Assembly (NCBI GenBank): GCA_019096155.1
Contig: JAHCVI010000001.1
Span: 11,780,001-11,844,000 of the forward strand
Direction of reading: 5' to 3'
DNA length: 64,000 nucleotides
Source: Staphylotrichum longicolle
Lineage: Eukaryota; Ascomycota; Sordariomycetes; Sordariales; Chaetomiaceae
The position numbers and the translations under genes were made by a program. Below, in pieces: positions 42,963 to 52,701 of this stretch. The stretch's first letter is position 1, and every line of letters starts with the position of its first letter. The notes beneath the pieces are model-generated. The model was not told the DNA's origin, made no database searches, and was given only the letters and a program-made list of their open reading frames with translations.

Positions 42963-44060
42963 ATGGATATGCAGCCGACTGTCTCCATTGTCGGTGCCGG
43001 GCCAGCCGGCTTCGCCCTTGCCGCTGGCCTCCAGAGCCATGGAACAAGTGTGCTGTTGTACTCCCACCCAACACATCTACGACATGCGAACCACGTCAAA
43101 CGCAACGGCCATCTGAAGGCCAGCGGCCTTATGCAAGGCTTTACCCATTTCCCCATCACCACCGACATGGCCGAAGCCGTTGCGTTCTCGCAGATTCTCA
43201 TTCTTACCGTCCCCTCCACGGGACAGGAAACGGTTCTTCAAGAGCTGCGCAAGTTTCCGTTACAGCAGCACGCCATTATCGCCATCCCCGGAAACCTCTT
43301 CTCTCTCATTGCCAACGTGGACGTGGGCTGCATCTTTGAGACAAATTTGTCGCCATACTCGTGTCGGATGGAGGAAGGCGGCTTGACGGTTCTGGGCAAG
43401 AAGGAACTCGTTTTCATTGCCGCTCTGCAACGAGATCTCAACCCGACAATCCACGAGACGGTGGCCAGCCTCTTCCCAATGCAACTGAAATGGTGCAGCA
43501 GCGTCGTCGAGGTCTGCCTGTCCAACGTCAACGGGATATTTCATCCACTGATGATGTTGATGAACGCGGGCCGCGTCGAAAACACGTTGGGCGACTTCTT
43601 TCTTTACAGTGAGGGCCTGACGCCTTCGGTTGCCAACGCCATGGTCGCCGTAGACCATGTGCGCATAAAGATTGGCGAGGCCCTCGGATTCCGGCTCAGG
43701 AGCGCCGTCGAAATCTCCAATGAGTGCTACGGCCAAGGATTTGGCGGTTTCGTCGACCTCGCGCAGAACTCCCCGCCACACAACAAACTCAAGGCGCCGT
43801 CCAGTCTCGAGAACCGAAACATTTCCGAAGATGTCCCTGATCTGCTGGTCTTTTGGTGCCAGCTGGCTGAGAAGCTAGGGATCGATGCGTCTCCCATCAG
43901 GGCCGTCATCACCCTCGCGGAAATGGCCACAGGGGTCGACTACTTTGAGACTGGAAGGAACATGCGCCGGCTTCACCTGGAGCATCTCTCACGAGCGGAG
44001 CTTATCGAGAGGTTTGGGATCATACAGGAAAGGATGGTTATCAACAGCAGTCGGTTGTAG
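42963..44060 (+). CDS. Opine (octopine/nopaline) dehydrogenase-like NAD(P) oxidoreductase
   Basis: A 365-residue intronless protein. The N-terminal Rossmann domain begins TVSIVGAGPAGFALA. The C-terminal helical domain carries the family's active-site block: NGIFHPLMMLMNAGRVENT, followed by FFLYSEGLTPSVANAM and later ENRNISEDVPDLLVFW. The His in IFHP and the nearby Asn and Arg match the catalytic set of opine dehydrogenases, which reductively condense an amino acid with a 2-oxo acid. Start chosen at 42963, directly before the Rossmann strand; the frame is open 34 codons further up. Fungal members occur in natural-product loci. Neighbours (MFS, methyltransferase, P450) suggest such a role here, which is inference. 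Confidence 0.85.
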   Translation: MDMQPTVSIVGAGPAGFALAAGLQSHGTSVLLYSHPTHLRHANHVKRNGHLKASGLMQGFTHFPITTDMAEAVAFSQILILTVPSTGQETVLQELRKFPLQQHAIIAIPGNLFSLIANVDVGCIFETNLSPYSCRMEEGGLTVLGKKELVFIAALQRDLNPTIHETVASLFPMQLKWCSSVVEVCLSNVNGIFHPLMMLMNAGRVENTLGDFFLYSEGLTPSVANAMVAVDHVRIKIGEALGFRLRSAVEISNECYGQGFGGFVDLAQNSPPHNKLKAPSSLENRNISEDVPDLLVFWCQLAEKLGIDASPIRAVITLAEMATGVDYFETGRNMRRLHLEHLSRAELIERFGIIQERMVINSSRL

Positions 44061-44211
44061 TTATGCAGATACTTAGGTGTCGAGAGTGAGAGAGAACGGA
44101 AGCATTTCAAACCGAGAATCAGGGGAACTTTGTTTTGTGGTGGCTGATATGTACATACATACAAGAACACCATGGAATCCATGATCTCGTGCTCCTCGCA
44201 CATTTCACGCT

Positions 44212-45806
44212 CTAAACCTTGACCTCAAACCCCTTTACCCTCCGAATCCGCGCACCGTACATGCCAAAGACCAACGGCACAGGTGCAAGCACCAGCGACA
44301 GAAATCCCAACAAACTGTTTCCCCATCCCCATCCTAGCGCATTGTACAAGCTCAGCCCGCTTAAGGGGAGAAGTGCCCCGACAGTTCCTCGCAACACCGC
44401 ATTAGCACCCACGGCGCTAGCGGCGTATTCCTCAAACGCATCAATCAGGTAGGTCTGAATGCCGATGAAGACCAAGATGGAGCCAAACCCAGTGACGGCT
44501 GTTCCAATCTGTGGAACAATCCAGTGAACGCGCTCTTCCACAGTCCAGCCATACATAAACAGCCCGACGGGGAATGCGAGACAACCAGGTAGGGTGATGA
44601 TCAGGGGAAGACGATCCTCAGGTGTGGATGCTTTCCCCGCCGCCGTTTGCTTCTTCACACTCCTGTCGCTAAATGTTGCCGTGTAGAGAAGCCCGAGCAA
44701 CGTACCAGCGCCACCAGCCAGAAAGACGAGACCGGCACCAGATGTTGAAAAACCGTAAACCTCTTTGAAGACGAACGAGTAGGTGGCAAAGAGCAGGTAG
44801 AGAGTGCCATAGAGGATGGCGACGTAAGTGCATAGTATGGTCACCACGGGACAGCAGAGCAGCATCTTGGTGGGTCGGATGATGCTTCGTTTGAAGAGCT
44901 CTGTAGACGTATTGTTGGAAGCGAGTTTTGAGCGGTACTCGGCATTTCCTGTTTCCCGTCTGAGCCTGGCTGCCTTTCTTTCCAGCAACACGGGCGGATA
45001 GGTCTCTTTCAGCACGCAGAAAGCAACGATGTTGACGACCCCAATCTCGGTCATGGTTAGCAAAAACCGCAAGTAGATTTCAGGGGCCACCTCAGTCAAC
45101 TCACCACGATAGAGATTGCCCAGAACATCCATCTCCAGCCAGCGACTTCAGTCACGTAGCCGCCAATGATGGGACCAACCATGGGGCCAAGGATCGTCCC
45201 CACAGACCAGACCGATACAGCTTTGCCCCTTTCCTCCTTGGGCATAAGATCTGCGATGGTTCCAGACCCGATCGTGATTGTGGCAACACCGACAAACCCC
45301 GAAAGGAAGCGAGCTGCCAGGAATATACTCTGGTTTGGCGAGAGAGCACACAGAATGGTAAAGACCAGAAAGAGCAGGTTCGTGACATTGTAGACAACTC
45401 CACGCCCGTAGATCTCGCTCAGCGGCGCAAGTAGCAACGGCCCGGAAGCAAAACCCAGGACAAAGATGGAGACGGAGAATGTTGCAAATGTTGTTGAAGT
45501 GGTGTGGTAGTCGCTCATGATCAGCTGAACAGCGGGTGCAATCATGGATGATACGAGGGGTCTAGGCATGTCAGGCGAGGCTCTAACCTGAGAATTAACA
45601 AATGGCGATGAGTTCACTTACACCAGAAAGCTGATGACAGAAAGGACCAGGATGTTGGCCCATTTCACCAATGGCGACCAGTTCAAGGGGTTTTCCGGGT
45701 CGTCGGTCTCTGGTTCAGACCACCACACCACGAGCTCGGGCGGTACGATTGGTGTGGTAGACGTCGGCTTGTCGGACAGCCGTTCAGGGTTTGGCGAGGG
45801 CGTCAT
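44212..45806 (-). CDS. MFS drug:H+ antiporter, DHA1 family
   Basis: A 491-residue, 12-helix membrane transporter. Exons: 45806-45622, 45561-45105, 45045-44212; phases agree. The N-terminal cytosolic DPENPLNWSPLVKW is a DHA1 hallmark. Helix 2-3 has PLSEIYGRG, helix 4 follows, and helix 5 has the antiporter motif C (GTILGPMVGPIIGGY). The central loop ETYPPVLLERKAARLRRETGN matches the fluconazole/polyamine-resistance group. The start at 45806 (MTPSPNPERL) is preferred; an upstream in-frame ATG at 45932 would add 42 residues with an atypical hydrophobic stretch. Likely exports a small metabolite or xenobiotic. Confidence 0.9.
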
Positions 45807-46260
45807 GCTGCGAACTGGTACACCAAGTGACAAGAACGCACAGCTGAGGTTCAACACGCACATATCCAATGAATCGGCTCTTGGGAAAAGCGTATCAAGC
45901 CACCACCCACTCCCTGCCGTCTTCACGTCCACCGCAACAGAAGCGGCTTAGGTGGTCTAGCACAGGAGGTACGTACTTACTTCAGCCACCCGGCACTTCT
46001 CAGTCTGACTGAGACCTGCCGATGACCGAAATGCCCCTGCCAATCACGAACATGCGCAAACCCGCTCAAATCATCCCCGCAAGCGGGGTGTGAGATCTGC
46101 AGGGCAGTGTGCAGCCAGTACAACCTTACCCTAAACTCCCGCATTTCCGGATTTGGCAACTCCCGTCCCTCGGCTCAGGGGCACAAGGCTTGACACGAAC
46201 GTGCAGCTTGATAGATGGAACCTTTGACAAGATGTACATACCAAATCAACAACCTCACTT
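45807..46260. other. Gene-free stretch
   Basis: Promoter side of the MFS gene and 3' flank of the methyltransferase gene. Nothing else seen. Confidence 0.45.
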
Positions 46261-47052
46261 TCACTTTCTAACAGCTACAGTCACCAACAACTCCATCTCC
46301 ATGCGAATCCCGTCCTCGGTCGCCATCTTCTCCCACTCCCTCTTCATCTCCTCCCTCGCCTTGGGCCTCAGCTCCAGCGGGATCCCCCCATACGTCTTGC
46401 CCGACGAGCTCGTATCCAGCCAATCAATCATCTCGTCCGCGTCCCTCGTCTCCTTGACGATGCGGTTCACCACAATCTCCCACGCCCCAAACCCCGCATC
46501 CTTCAACATGCCCTCCAGCTCCGCCCGCCCCAGGAACTTGGGCGGCGCCTCCTCCTCGTAAGCGCGGTACGGCTCCCGCCCCAGCACGTCGGCCTTGATG
46601 CGCTCCTGCGCGGTGCGGTAGTCCCCCGACCCGCCCGAGATGCCCAGCCGGCCGCCGCCGCCGGTCTTGAGCACGCGCGCGAACTCGCGCAGCGCCGCGG
46701 GCTGGTCGCGCACCCAGTGCAGGGTGGAGTTGACGAAGACGGCGTCGAAGCTGGCGGAGGGGAAGCGGGAGAGGTCCTCGGCGATGCCGACGTGGAAGGA
46801 CAGCTTGGGATTGCTGGGGAGGAGTTGGTTGGCGAGGGCGATGCGCTCGGCGCTGGGGTCGATGCCCGTGACGGTTCCGCTGGGTCCGACGAGGGAGGCG
46901 ATGTGCGCGGTGAGGTTGCCTGGTCCGCAGCCGACGTCGAGGACGTGCATCCCCGGGGTGATATCGAGGCGCTGGAGGAGGAAGAGCCCGGCGTTGGATT
47001 GGGTGGCGTTGGCGCGCGTGTAGCCGACGGCTAGTTCCTTGGTGTCCCCCAT
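46261..47052 (-). CDS. Class I SAM-dependent methyltransferase, trans-aconitate methyltransferase-like
   Basis: A 263-residue intronless cytosolic enzyme. Motif I VLDVGCGPGNLT binds SAM, followed by an acidic residue in TGIDPSAERIA. Motif II/III are in FDAVFVNSTLHWV and RVLKTGGGGRLGIS. The sequence order (YTRANATQSNAG at the start, WIDWLDTS-type C-terminal helix MIDWLDTSSSGKTYGG) follows the trans-aconitate/juvenile-hormone-acid methyltransferase group, which esterifies carboxylates. Start at 47052 (MGDTKELAVGY); an ATG eight codons upstream at 47076 is also possible. Divergent from the P450 gene with 545 bp between start codons. Confidence 0.85.
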   Translation of the reverse strand: MGDTKELAVGYTRANATQSNAGLFLLQRLDITPGMHVLDVGCGPGNLTAHIASLVGPSGTVTGIDPSAERIALANQLLPSNPKLSFHVGIAEDLSRFPSASFDAVFVNSTLHWVRDQPAALREFARVLKTGGGGRLGISGGSGDYRTAQERIKADVLGREPYRAYEEEAPPKFLGRAELEGMLKDAGFGAWEIVVNRIVKETRDADEMIDWLDTSSSGKTYGGIPLELRPKAREEMKREWEKMATEDGIRMEMELLVTVAVRK

Positions 47053-47597
47053 GGCTGTGGTGATGTGTGGGTGCATGTGGGATTGCTCGTAAGTCTGTCT
47101 TTGCTATTGTCACGGATGCACGGTCGGTATTTGTGTCGCACCCCGTGATGCCGGGACTGGTAACATACAGACGCATGCTCCGTGGGTTGTCACATTTGGG
47201 GTCAAGCGGAGGCTGGCAGCCCCATGCAACTGAGCAAGTTTCCTTGCGGGATCTGCAAGTACCGGTACAAGGTGGTTTGAGCAGATTAACCCCCCCCCTG
47301 GCCCCCACCCCTTGCTGCAGGTGCAGGTCACTGGTTCCAGCGTTCGGAGGTGGTACGGCCGACACTTCTCAAGAAGCATACCATTATTTCGTAAGTCAAA
47401 ACAAAAATAATAGGTGGATAGAGAAAGCTGGGTGCATCACGAACCACCTTCCCCTGAAAGCCGGACGATTGCCTGGCCGGGCCACCTCTGTCTGTCATAC
47501 AGCAAACCGTAAACATAGCAAAGGTTTTCTGTATACTGAGTACCTTGTTGCACACTACTTGACTCCTGTGGGAGAAGCAGCTCACGAGACTGGTACC
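47053..47597. promoter_or_regulatory. Divergent promoter region of methyltransferase and P450
   Basis: A 545-bp head-to-head spacer, a layout that allows joint regulation. I see no clear TATA box or palindromic Zn2Cys6 site. Confidence 0.35.
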
Positions 47598-49291
47598 ATG
47601 CTGTCAGCTCTGCTTGTAACACTTGCCACTGTGGTAAATCCACCTCCCTATCTCTTGTTAGGATGTATCTGCTCACGATTTCAGCTCTTCTTGAGACTCG
47701 CTTTCCAGGTCGTGCAACGACGATACTTTCACCCGCTTCGCTCAGTTCCAGGACCCTGGGCCAACAGCGTATCGGAGCTGCCTGCGGCCTGGGCGCTGGT
47801 AAGGGGAAATCAACATGTGTACTACAGATCGCTCCACGAAAGATATGGGCCGGTCGTGCGAGTTTCGCCGAACGAGCTCAGCTTCATCAGCGTTGAGGCG
47901 CGAGAGGAGATCTACGGTCTGAGAGTAGGTTGACCACAACTTCGAAAACCCACTCTCACAACTAATCCTCTGATTCCTCTTATGTAGAAAGGCGGTCTCA
48001 ACATGGAAAAGAGCCCAATATTTCTCGGAGCCGTTGGAAATGTCGATGGGCAGACCGGCGTAAGTCTGGCACTAAACAAGGAGCACGCCCGTCAGCGCAG
48101 GGCGCTGGGATACCTGTTTACCAACAGCGCGCTGGTGCACTTGGAGGATTTGGCTCAGGCTCAGATTCACAAGTTCCTCAGCAAACTCAAAGCAATGGCA
48201 GCCGAGGGCCAGGCCGTGGATGTCTCGGACTGGTGTAAGTGTGAACCAAATCCCAGCTGCATATCCACAGCTGATCACAACTTCCAGATACATACCTCGC
48301 GTTTGATGTCATGGGTGAGCTATGCTTCGCAGAGCCCTTTGGTTGCCTAGACCAAGCCTCAGCAACGGAGTGGTCTACCTCCGTCATCAACGTCTTTGTA
48401 GCGGCGACCTGGACGCAAGCCATCCGCCGCATCTCAGGGGTCGGCACCTGGCTGGAGTCCCTAATGACGCGGCTCCTCGTCCCGCCACAAGCCGCAGCCT
48501 GGCGGGACATCCATCTCAACAACGCCAGGGAAAAGACGCTCTGCCGCCTGGCCGACCCGGACCGCGACCACATCGACTTCATCCACCAGATCCTCCACAG
48601 CCCCTCCTCCAAGTCCCTCTCCCAGACCGAGATCATCCTCAACATGGCCCTCTTCATCAGCGCCGGCACCGACACCACCGCCACGGCCCTCACGGGCTGG
48701 ACCTACTTCGTGAGCACCCACCCGGCCGTCTACCGCCGTCTCACCCGCGAGATCCGGGACCATTTTATAGCAGAAACAGACATCACCTGGTCCAAGGTCC
48801 AAACCCTCCGCTACCTCGAAGCGACGCTCCTCGAAGCCCTCCGCCTCTTCCCGCCCTCGCCCGCCAGCCAGCAGCGCATCGTCCCGCGCGGCGGCGCCAC
48901 CGTCGACGGGCTCCCCCTGCCCGCGGGCACGACCGTCGCCGTCTCGCCCTGGTCGGCCACGCACTCGGCCGTCAACTTCCACGAGCCGGACGCGTTCTGC
49001 CCCGAGCGGTGGCTGCCGGGGGAGGACGAGCGGTTTGCCAGCGACCGGCTGGGCGCGTCGCTGCCGTTTGGGACGGGGCCGAGGGTGTGTATCGGCAGGA
49101 ACCTGGCGTATATGGAGATGCGGCTGATTGCGGCGCATCTGTTGTGGAGTTTTGACGTTGCGCTGGACACGACGACACACGGGAGGGAGAATGCGGTGTG
49201 GGGCTTGGATAGGCGCATGAGGACGATGAAGGTGTACCACTCCATGACCAAGCCGCCGTTGTGGGTGCGGTTGAGGCCGGTGGGATGTTGA
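47598..49291 (+). CDS. Cytochrome P450 monooxygenase
   Basis: A 508-residue microsomal P450. Exons: 47598-47633, 47685-47924, 47988-48234, 48288-49291. The first intron (51 nt, in frame) is inferred because removing it gives a continuous membrane anchor (MLSALLVTLATV then LFLRLAFQVV) before RYFHPLRSVPGPW. The I helix has SAGTDTTATA, the K helix EALRLFPPSPA (ExxR pair), and the heme loop FGTGPRVCIGR with the axial Cys at about residue 442. Typical length for fungal class II P450s of the isotrichodermin C-15 hydroxylase-like group. Substrate unknown. Neighbouring methyltransferase, MFS and opine dehydrogenase-like genes suggest a tailoring role. Confidence 0.9.
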
Positions 49292-49655
49292 GTTTGGTGC
49301 GGGTTGGCGGGTAGAGAGCGGAAGCACCCCCTCTTTCCGTTCTCCATTGGCGTAAACAACAGTTTGGTGGGAAGCTTGCTGTTGTTTTGACTCGGCAAAC
49401 CAAAGCGTCGAGTGCGTTACAGTTGTATCCACATGCATTCAGTCTATGTCAACACAACCGGGTATCTACCCCTTTTCCAAGATGACCAGACCCCACCCTT
49501 GCCGTATTCACATGCACATACACCCAGCTCTAGCCGCTCTGCCCGGCTGTCTATCTTATGCAGGCCATCCAAGCGTGCCCATCATATTTGCAACCATTCA
49601 AATGCCGTCGTCAACTTCATCGCTGCCCAGATCATATTCTTACTTCGTACTCTCC
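49292..49655. other. Convergent 3' flank
   Basis: Short region between the 3' ends of the P450 and the cNMP/F-box gene. Nothing else recognised. Confidence 0.5.
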
Positions 49656-52600
49656 TTACCTCAACCCTCCAGGACCCTTTTCCACCACAAACCGCACCGG
49701 CGTCCTGCTCTTCCTGACCGGTGCCCCCTTGGGCGGCACCACAGGCCGCATCACAGGTCCCGGACCGAGCGGCTTCATCCCCGCGGCCAGCGCTTTCTGC
49801 AGCCCTCCGCCTACTCCCCCGGCCCCAATCTTCCCGCCCTGCGCCTTCACCAGGGCATTCTTCGCGCCCGTCGGCGGCGGCGGCGGCGGCGCGTTCCATT
49901 CCTTGCCTCTTACTTTCTCCCTCTCCGCCGCTCATCAAATCCCACCCTCCCCACACCGCCCCCGACCAACCACCCGCCCAGGTTCTTACACTGGCTCACG
50001 TCCACCCACTCCAGCCGCGCGCACCCCTCGAGCACGTTCTCCACCCCGTTCCCCGTCACCCTCACGCACCCCCGCACGCTCAGCCCGCGCAGCTCGTTCA
50101 GATGCAGCGCGACACACCCCAGGCTCGCATCGCTGACCGCGCTGCCGCAGAACGCCAGCCGCAGCTCCTTCAGGAGGGGCAGCCCCAGCGCGACGACCTC
50201 GGTCGCGGTGTCCGACAGCGCGCAGCAGAAGCTCAGGTCCAGATGGGTCAGGTTCTTGGCGCCGCTGACGAGCGCGACGATGGCGTTGTCTGACAGGTAC
50301 GTGCAGTCGGCGAGGCAGAGGTGCGTGAGCTCGGCGAAGCGGTGCGACGCCCACGTCTGGAAGCCCGCGTCCGTAACCGACGTGCAGCGCGTGAGGGAGA
50401 GGCGCTCGAGGCGGTGGGCGGCGTGGGCGGCGAGGTGGGCCATGGAGCGGTCCGTGACGTGTTTGCAGTACGAGAGGTTGAGGCGGCGGAGGCGGGGGCA
50501 GCCGATGACTGTGCCCGGGGGAGGGGGCGGCGGGTGGGATGGGGAGGGCCCGGGGTGCGGGAGTGGTGGTGTTGGTGGTGGTGGTGGGAGCGGCTGCGGG
50601 ATTTGGAGGAGGAGATGACGACGTTCTTGGAGGCGCTGCTGGAGCTGTGGTTGGTGGTCGTGCTGCTGCTGCCGTCACGAGAGGGGGGCGGGTTGGGCAC
50701 GACCCAGCCCACGACGCGGGCAAGGAGGTTGTCGCCGACCTTGCGGCAGTTGCTCCAGTCGACTTCTTCGAGGCCCTTGGCGCACTCGCTCATCTCGAGG
50801 ATCTGGGAGGCCGAGACGTCCCACACGCTGCGCATGCGCCACGTCTTGACGTTCTTGCCGCAGGATTTCCAGAGGGCCTGGAACCCCTCGTCGGTGATGT
50901 GGAAGCAGTTGCTGATGTCGATCTCGGCGGGGCGGGAACCGATGAAGGGCGCCAGGATGTTGATCACTGACCAGTCGTCCACCTTGCGATTGAGCCGGCT
51001 CAGGTCGACGTGCAGGCACAGGTCGGGACTGGTTGTGAGCAGGTGATGCCACTTCTTGCAGACGATGCGCAGCCGGATGAGGTCGACCAGGCCGAGGTGT
51101 TGAAAGACGGCAACCCAGACGTTATCTGGGAAGAGCCGTTCCCTCCCTTTTAGTGTGCGAGCGCGTTTGGTGGGCAAGGGAGAATCGTCGATGGATATCG
51201 GCGACAGGAGAGGAGGCGCAGGGGCGACCGGCGCCACCTTGATGCCGCCCACAATGACGCTCGAGTCGGTCTGCGGGGTTGGCGGGGCGAGCGAGTTGCG
51301 CCGTCGGTTGCGGAGGTTCTCCATGTCGACACTCAAGAACGGATCGGGATCCGAGGGTCGCCGCGTGTGCAGCTCGTCGTCCGGCGGAGAGACAGGCGGC
51401 GCGGGGATGGAAAAGGTGAGGGAGGGCACGGGCTGCTCCTCCTCGACGTCCTCCATCTCGACGTCTTCTGGCTGGAAACGCTCCCTTGCGGTCTCCTCCA
51501 CCTGGGACTTGACCTCTGGCGGACACCTCCGCCACAGCTCGTCGAGCACATCACCGGGCACAATGAGACACTCGACGTCGGTGACGGACCGCACCGTCGC
51601 TGTGCGCCGCTGGGACAGCCCCAGACTGGCAACCTCGCCAAAATACTGCCCTTGTTTTAACCTCGGGCGCGAGTACGTCCTGGTCGACCTCCTCAGCGTC
51701 GGACTCAGCGGCTCCTGCACCACCTCGGCCTCTCCGCGGACGATAAAGTAGATATCGTTGCCCGGGGCGCCTTGGCAGACAATGTCGGTAAAGGGCGGGT
51801 ACGATCTGGGCTGGACGCTGAGCCCAAGAAAGTGAAGGATGTCGGGAGGAAGCGACGCAAACAAGGGTAGCTCTTTGAGCGTCTTGCGGACGTTGACGTA
51901 GCCGCTGCCGAGAGCGCTGCCGCTGATTGCCGGGTCCTCCACCACCCCTGGGCTCGGCGACTTGCGCTTCTTGTTGTTGATCACCGCCCCTTCTGCGATG
52001 GCCCCCACATCGCCAGTGCTGACCTCGCCGGGCACTGCCTCACGCGCGAGCATCGCAGCGCTGGTGATTGGAGGTTTGGCCTGTCCGCCCTCCTGTCGCT
52101 TCTTCTTGAGAATGGCCAAGCGCTCCTGCGCCTCCTGGCGGATGGCCTTCTCCATCTCGGGGTATTTGGGCAGCTCGCCTTGCAAGTCCTCCTTCTTCAG
52201 CACGACCAGCAGACACTTGGTTCGGGCAATGATGGTGGCAGTCCGCGGCATGTCCATGAGCACGCCAATCTCGCCAAAGAAGGCGCCCGGGTTGAGTTCC
52301 GCATAAACGGCCTCGCCATCGCGGGAGGTGACGGCGACGGCGCCGCGGACCAGCCAGTACATGGCCTTGGCCTCGTCCCCCTCTGTGAGTATGTGGTCGT
52401 GTGCCGAGTGGATCTGAGGCTTCAGATGGGCGCCAATGGCGGCGAGAAAGTCGTCGGGAGCAGACATGAAGAGCGGAAACGATCTGATGCGGTCGACCAA
52501 GTCGAGGGGCATGTCGGGGATGGTCGAGGCGGTCAGCGGCGAGGGGCGCACGGGGCGCGTCGGGTTCGTCTCGACATTGAAGGAGCGCAGGACCGACGAC

Positions 52601-52701
52601 ACGGACTCGCGCGCCTGCTGACCGGATGCCCCGCCATGGTGGTGGTGGTGCGCCAGGGCGCGGTAGGGCGAGGCGGCGGGGGGAGTGCGACTGCGTCGCA
52701 T
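49656..52701 (-). CDS. Tandem cyclic-nucleotide-binding, F-box and LRR protein
   Basis: A 936-residue model. Exons: 52701-50679, 50508-49967, 49901-49656. Cyclic-nucleotide-binding domain 1 (about 75-190) has the phosphate-binding cassette FFGEIGVLMDMPRTATI; domain 2 (about 275-385) has YFGEVASLGLSQRRTATV. Both keep the Glu and Arg that hold the ligand. An F-box follows (LFPDNVWVAVFQHLGLVDLIRLRIVCKKW, about 523-551), then AMN1-type leucine-rich repeats (LEEVDWSNCRKVGDN, LRRLNLSYCKHVTD, LERLSLTRCTSVTD, LTHLDLSFC...). The first intron (170 nt, GTGACG..CACAG) removes a His/Ser tract and restores the LRR frame. The last intron (GTCGGG..CAAG) has a weak donor, so the C-terminus is less sure. Likely the substrate receptor of an SCF ubiquitin ligase with nucleotide-sensing modules. 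Confidence 0.8.

Noticed and set aside
50509..50678. Apparent frameshift between the F-box part and the LRR part of the cNMP/F-box gene
   Set aside because: A 170-nt GT..AG intron with the right phase restores the LRR frame, so no mutation is needed.
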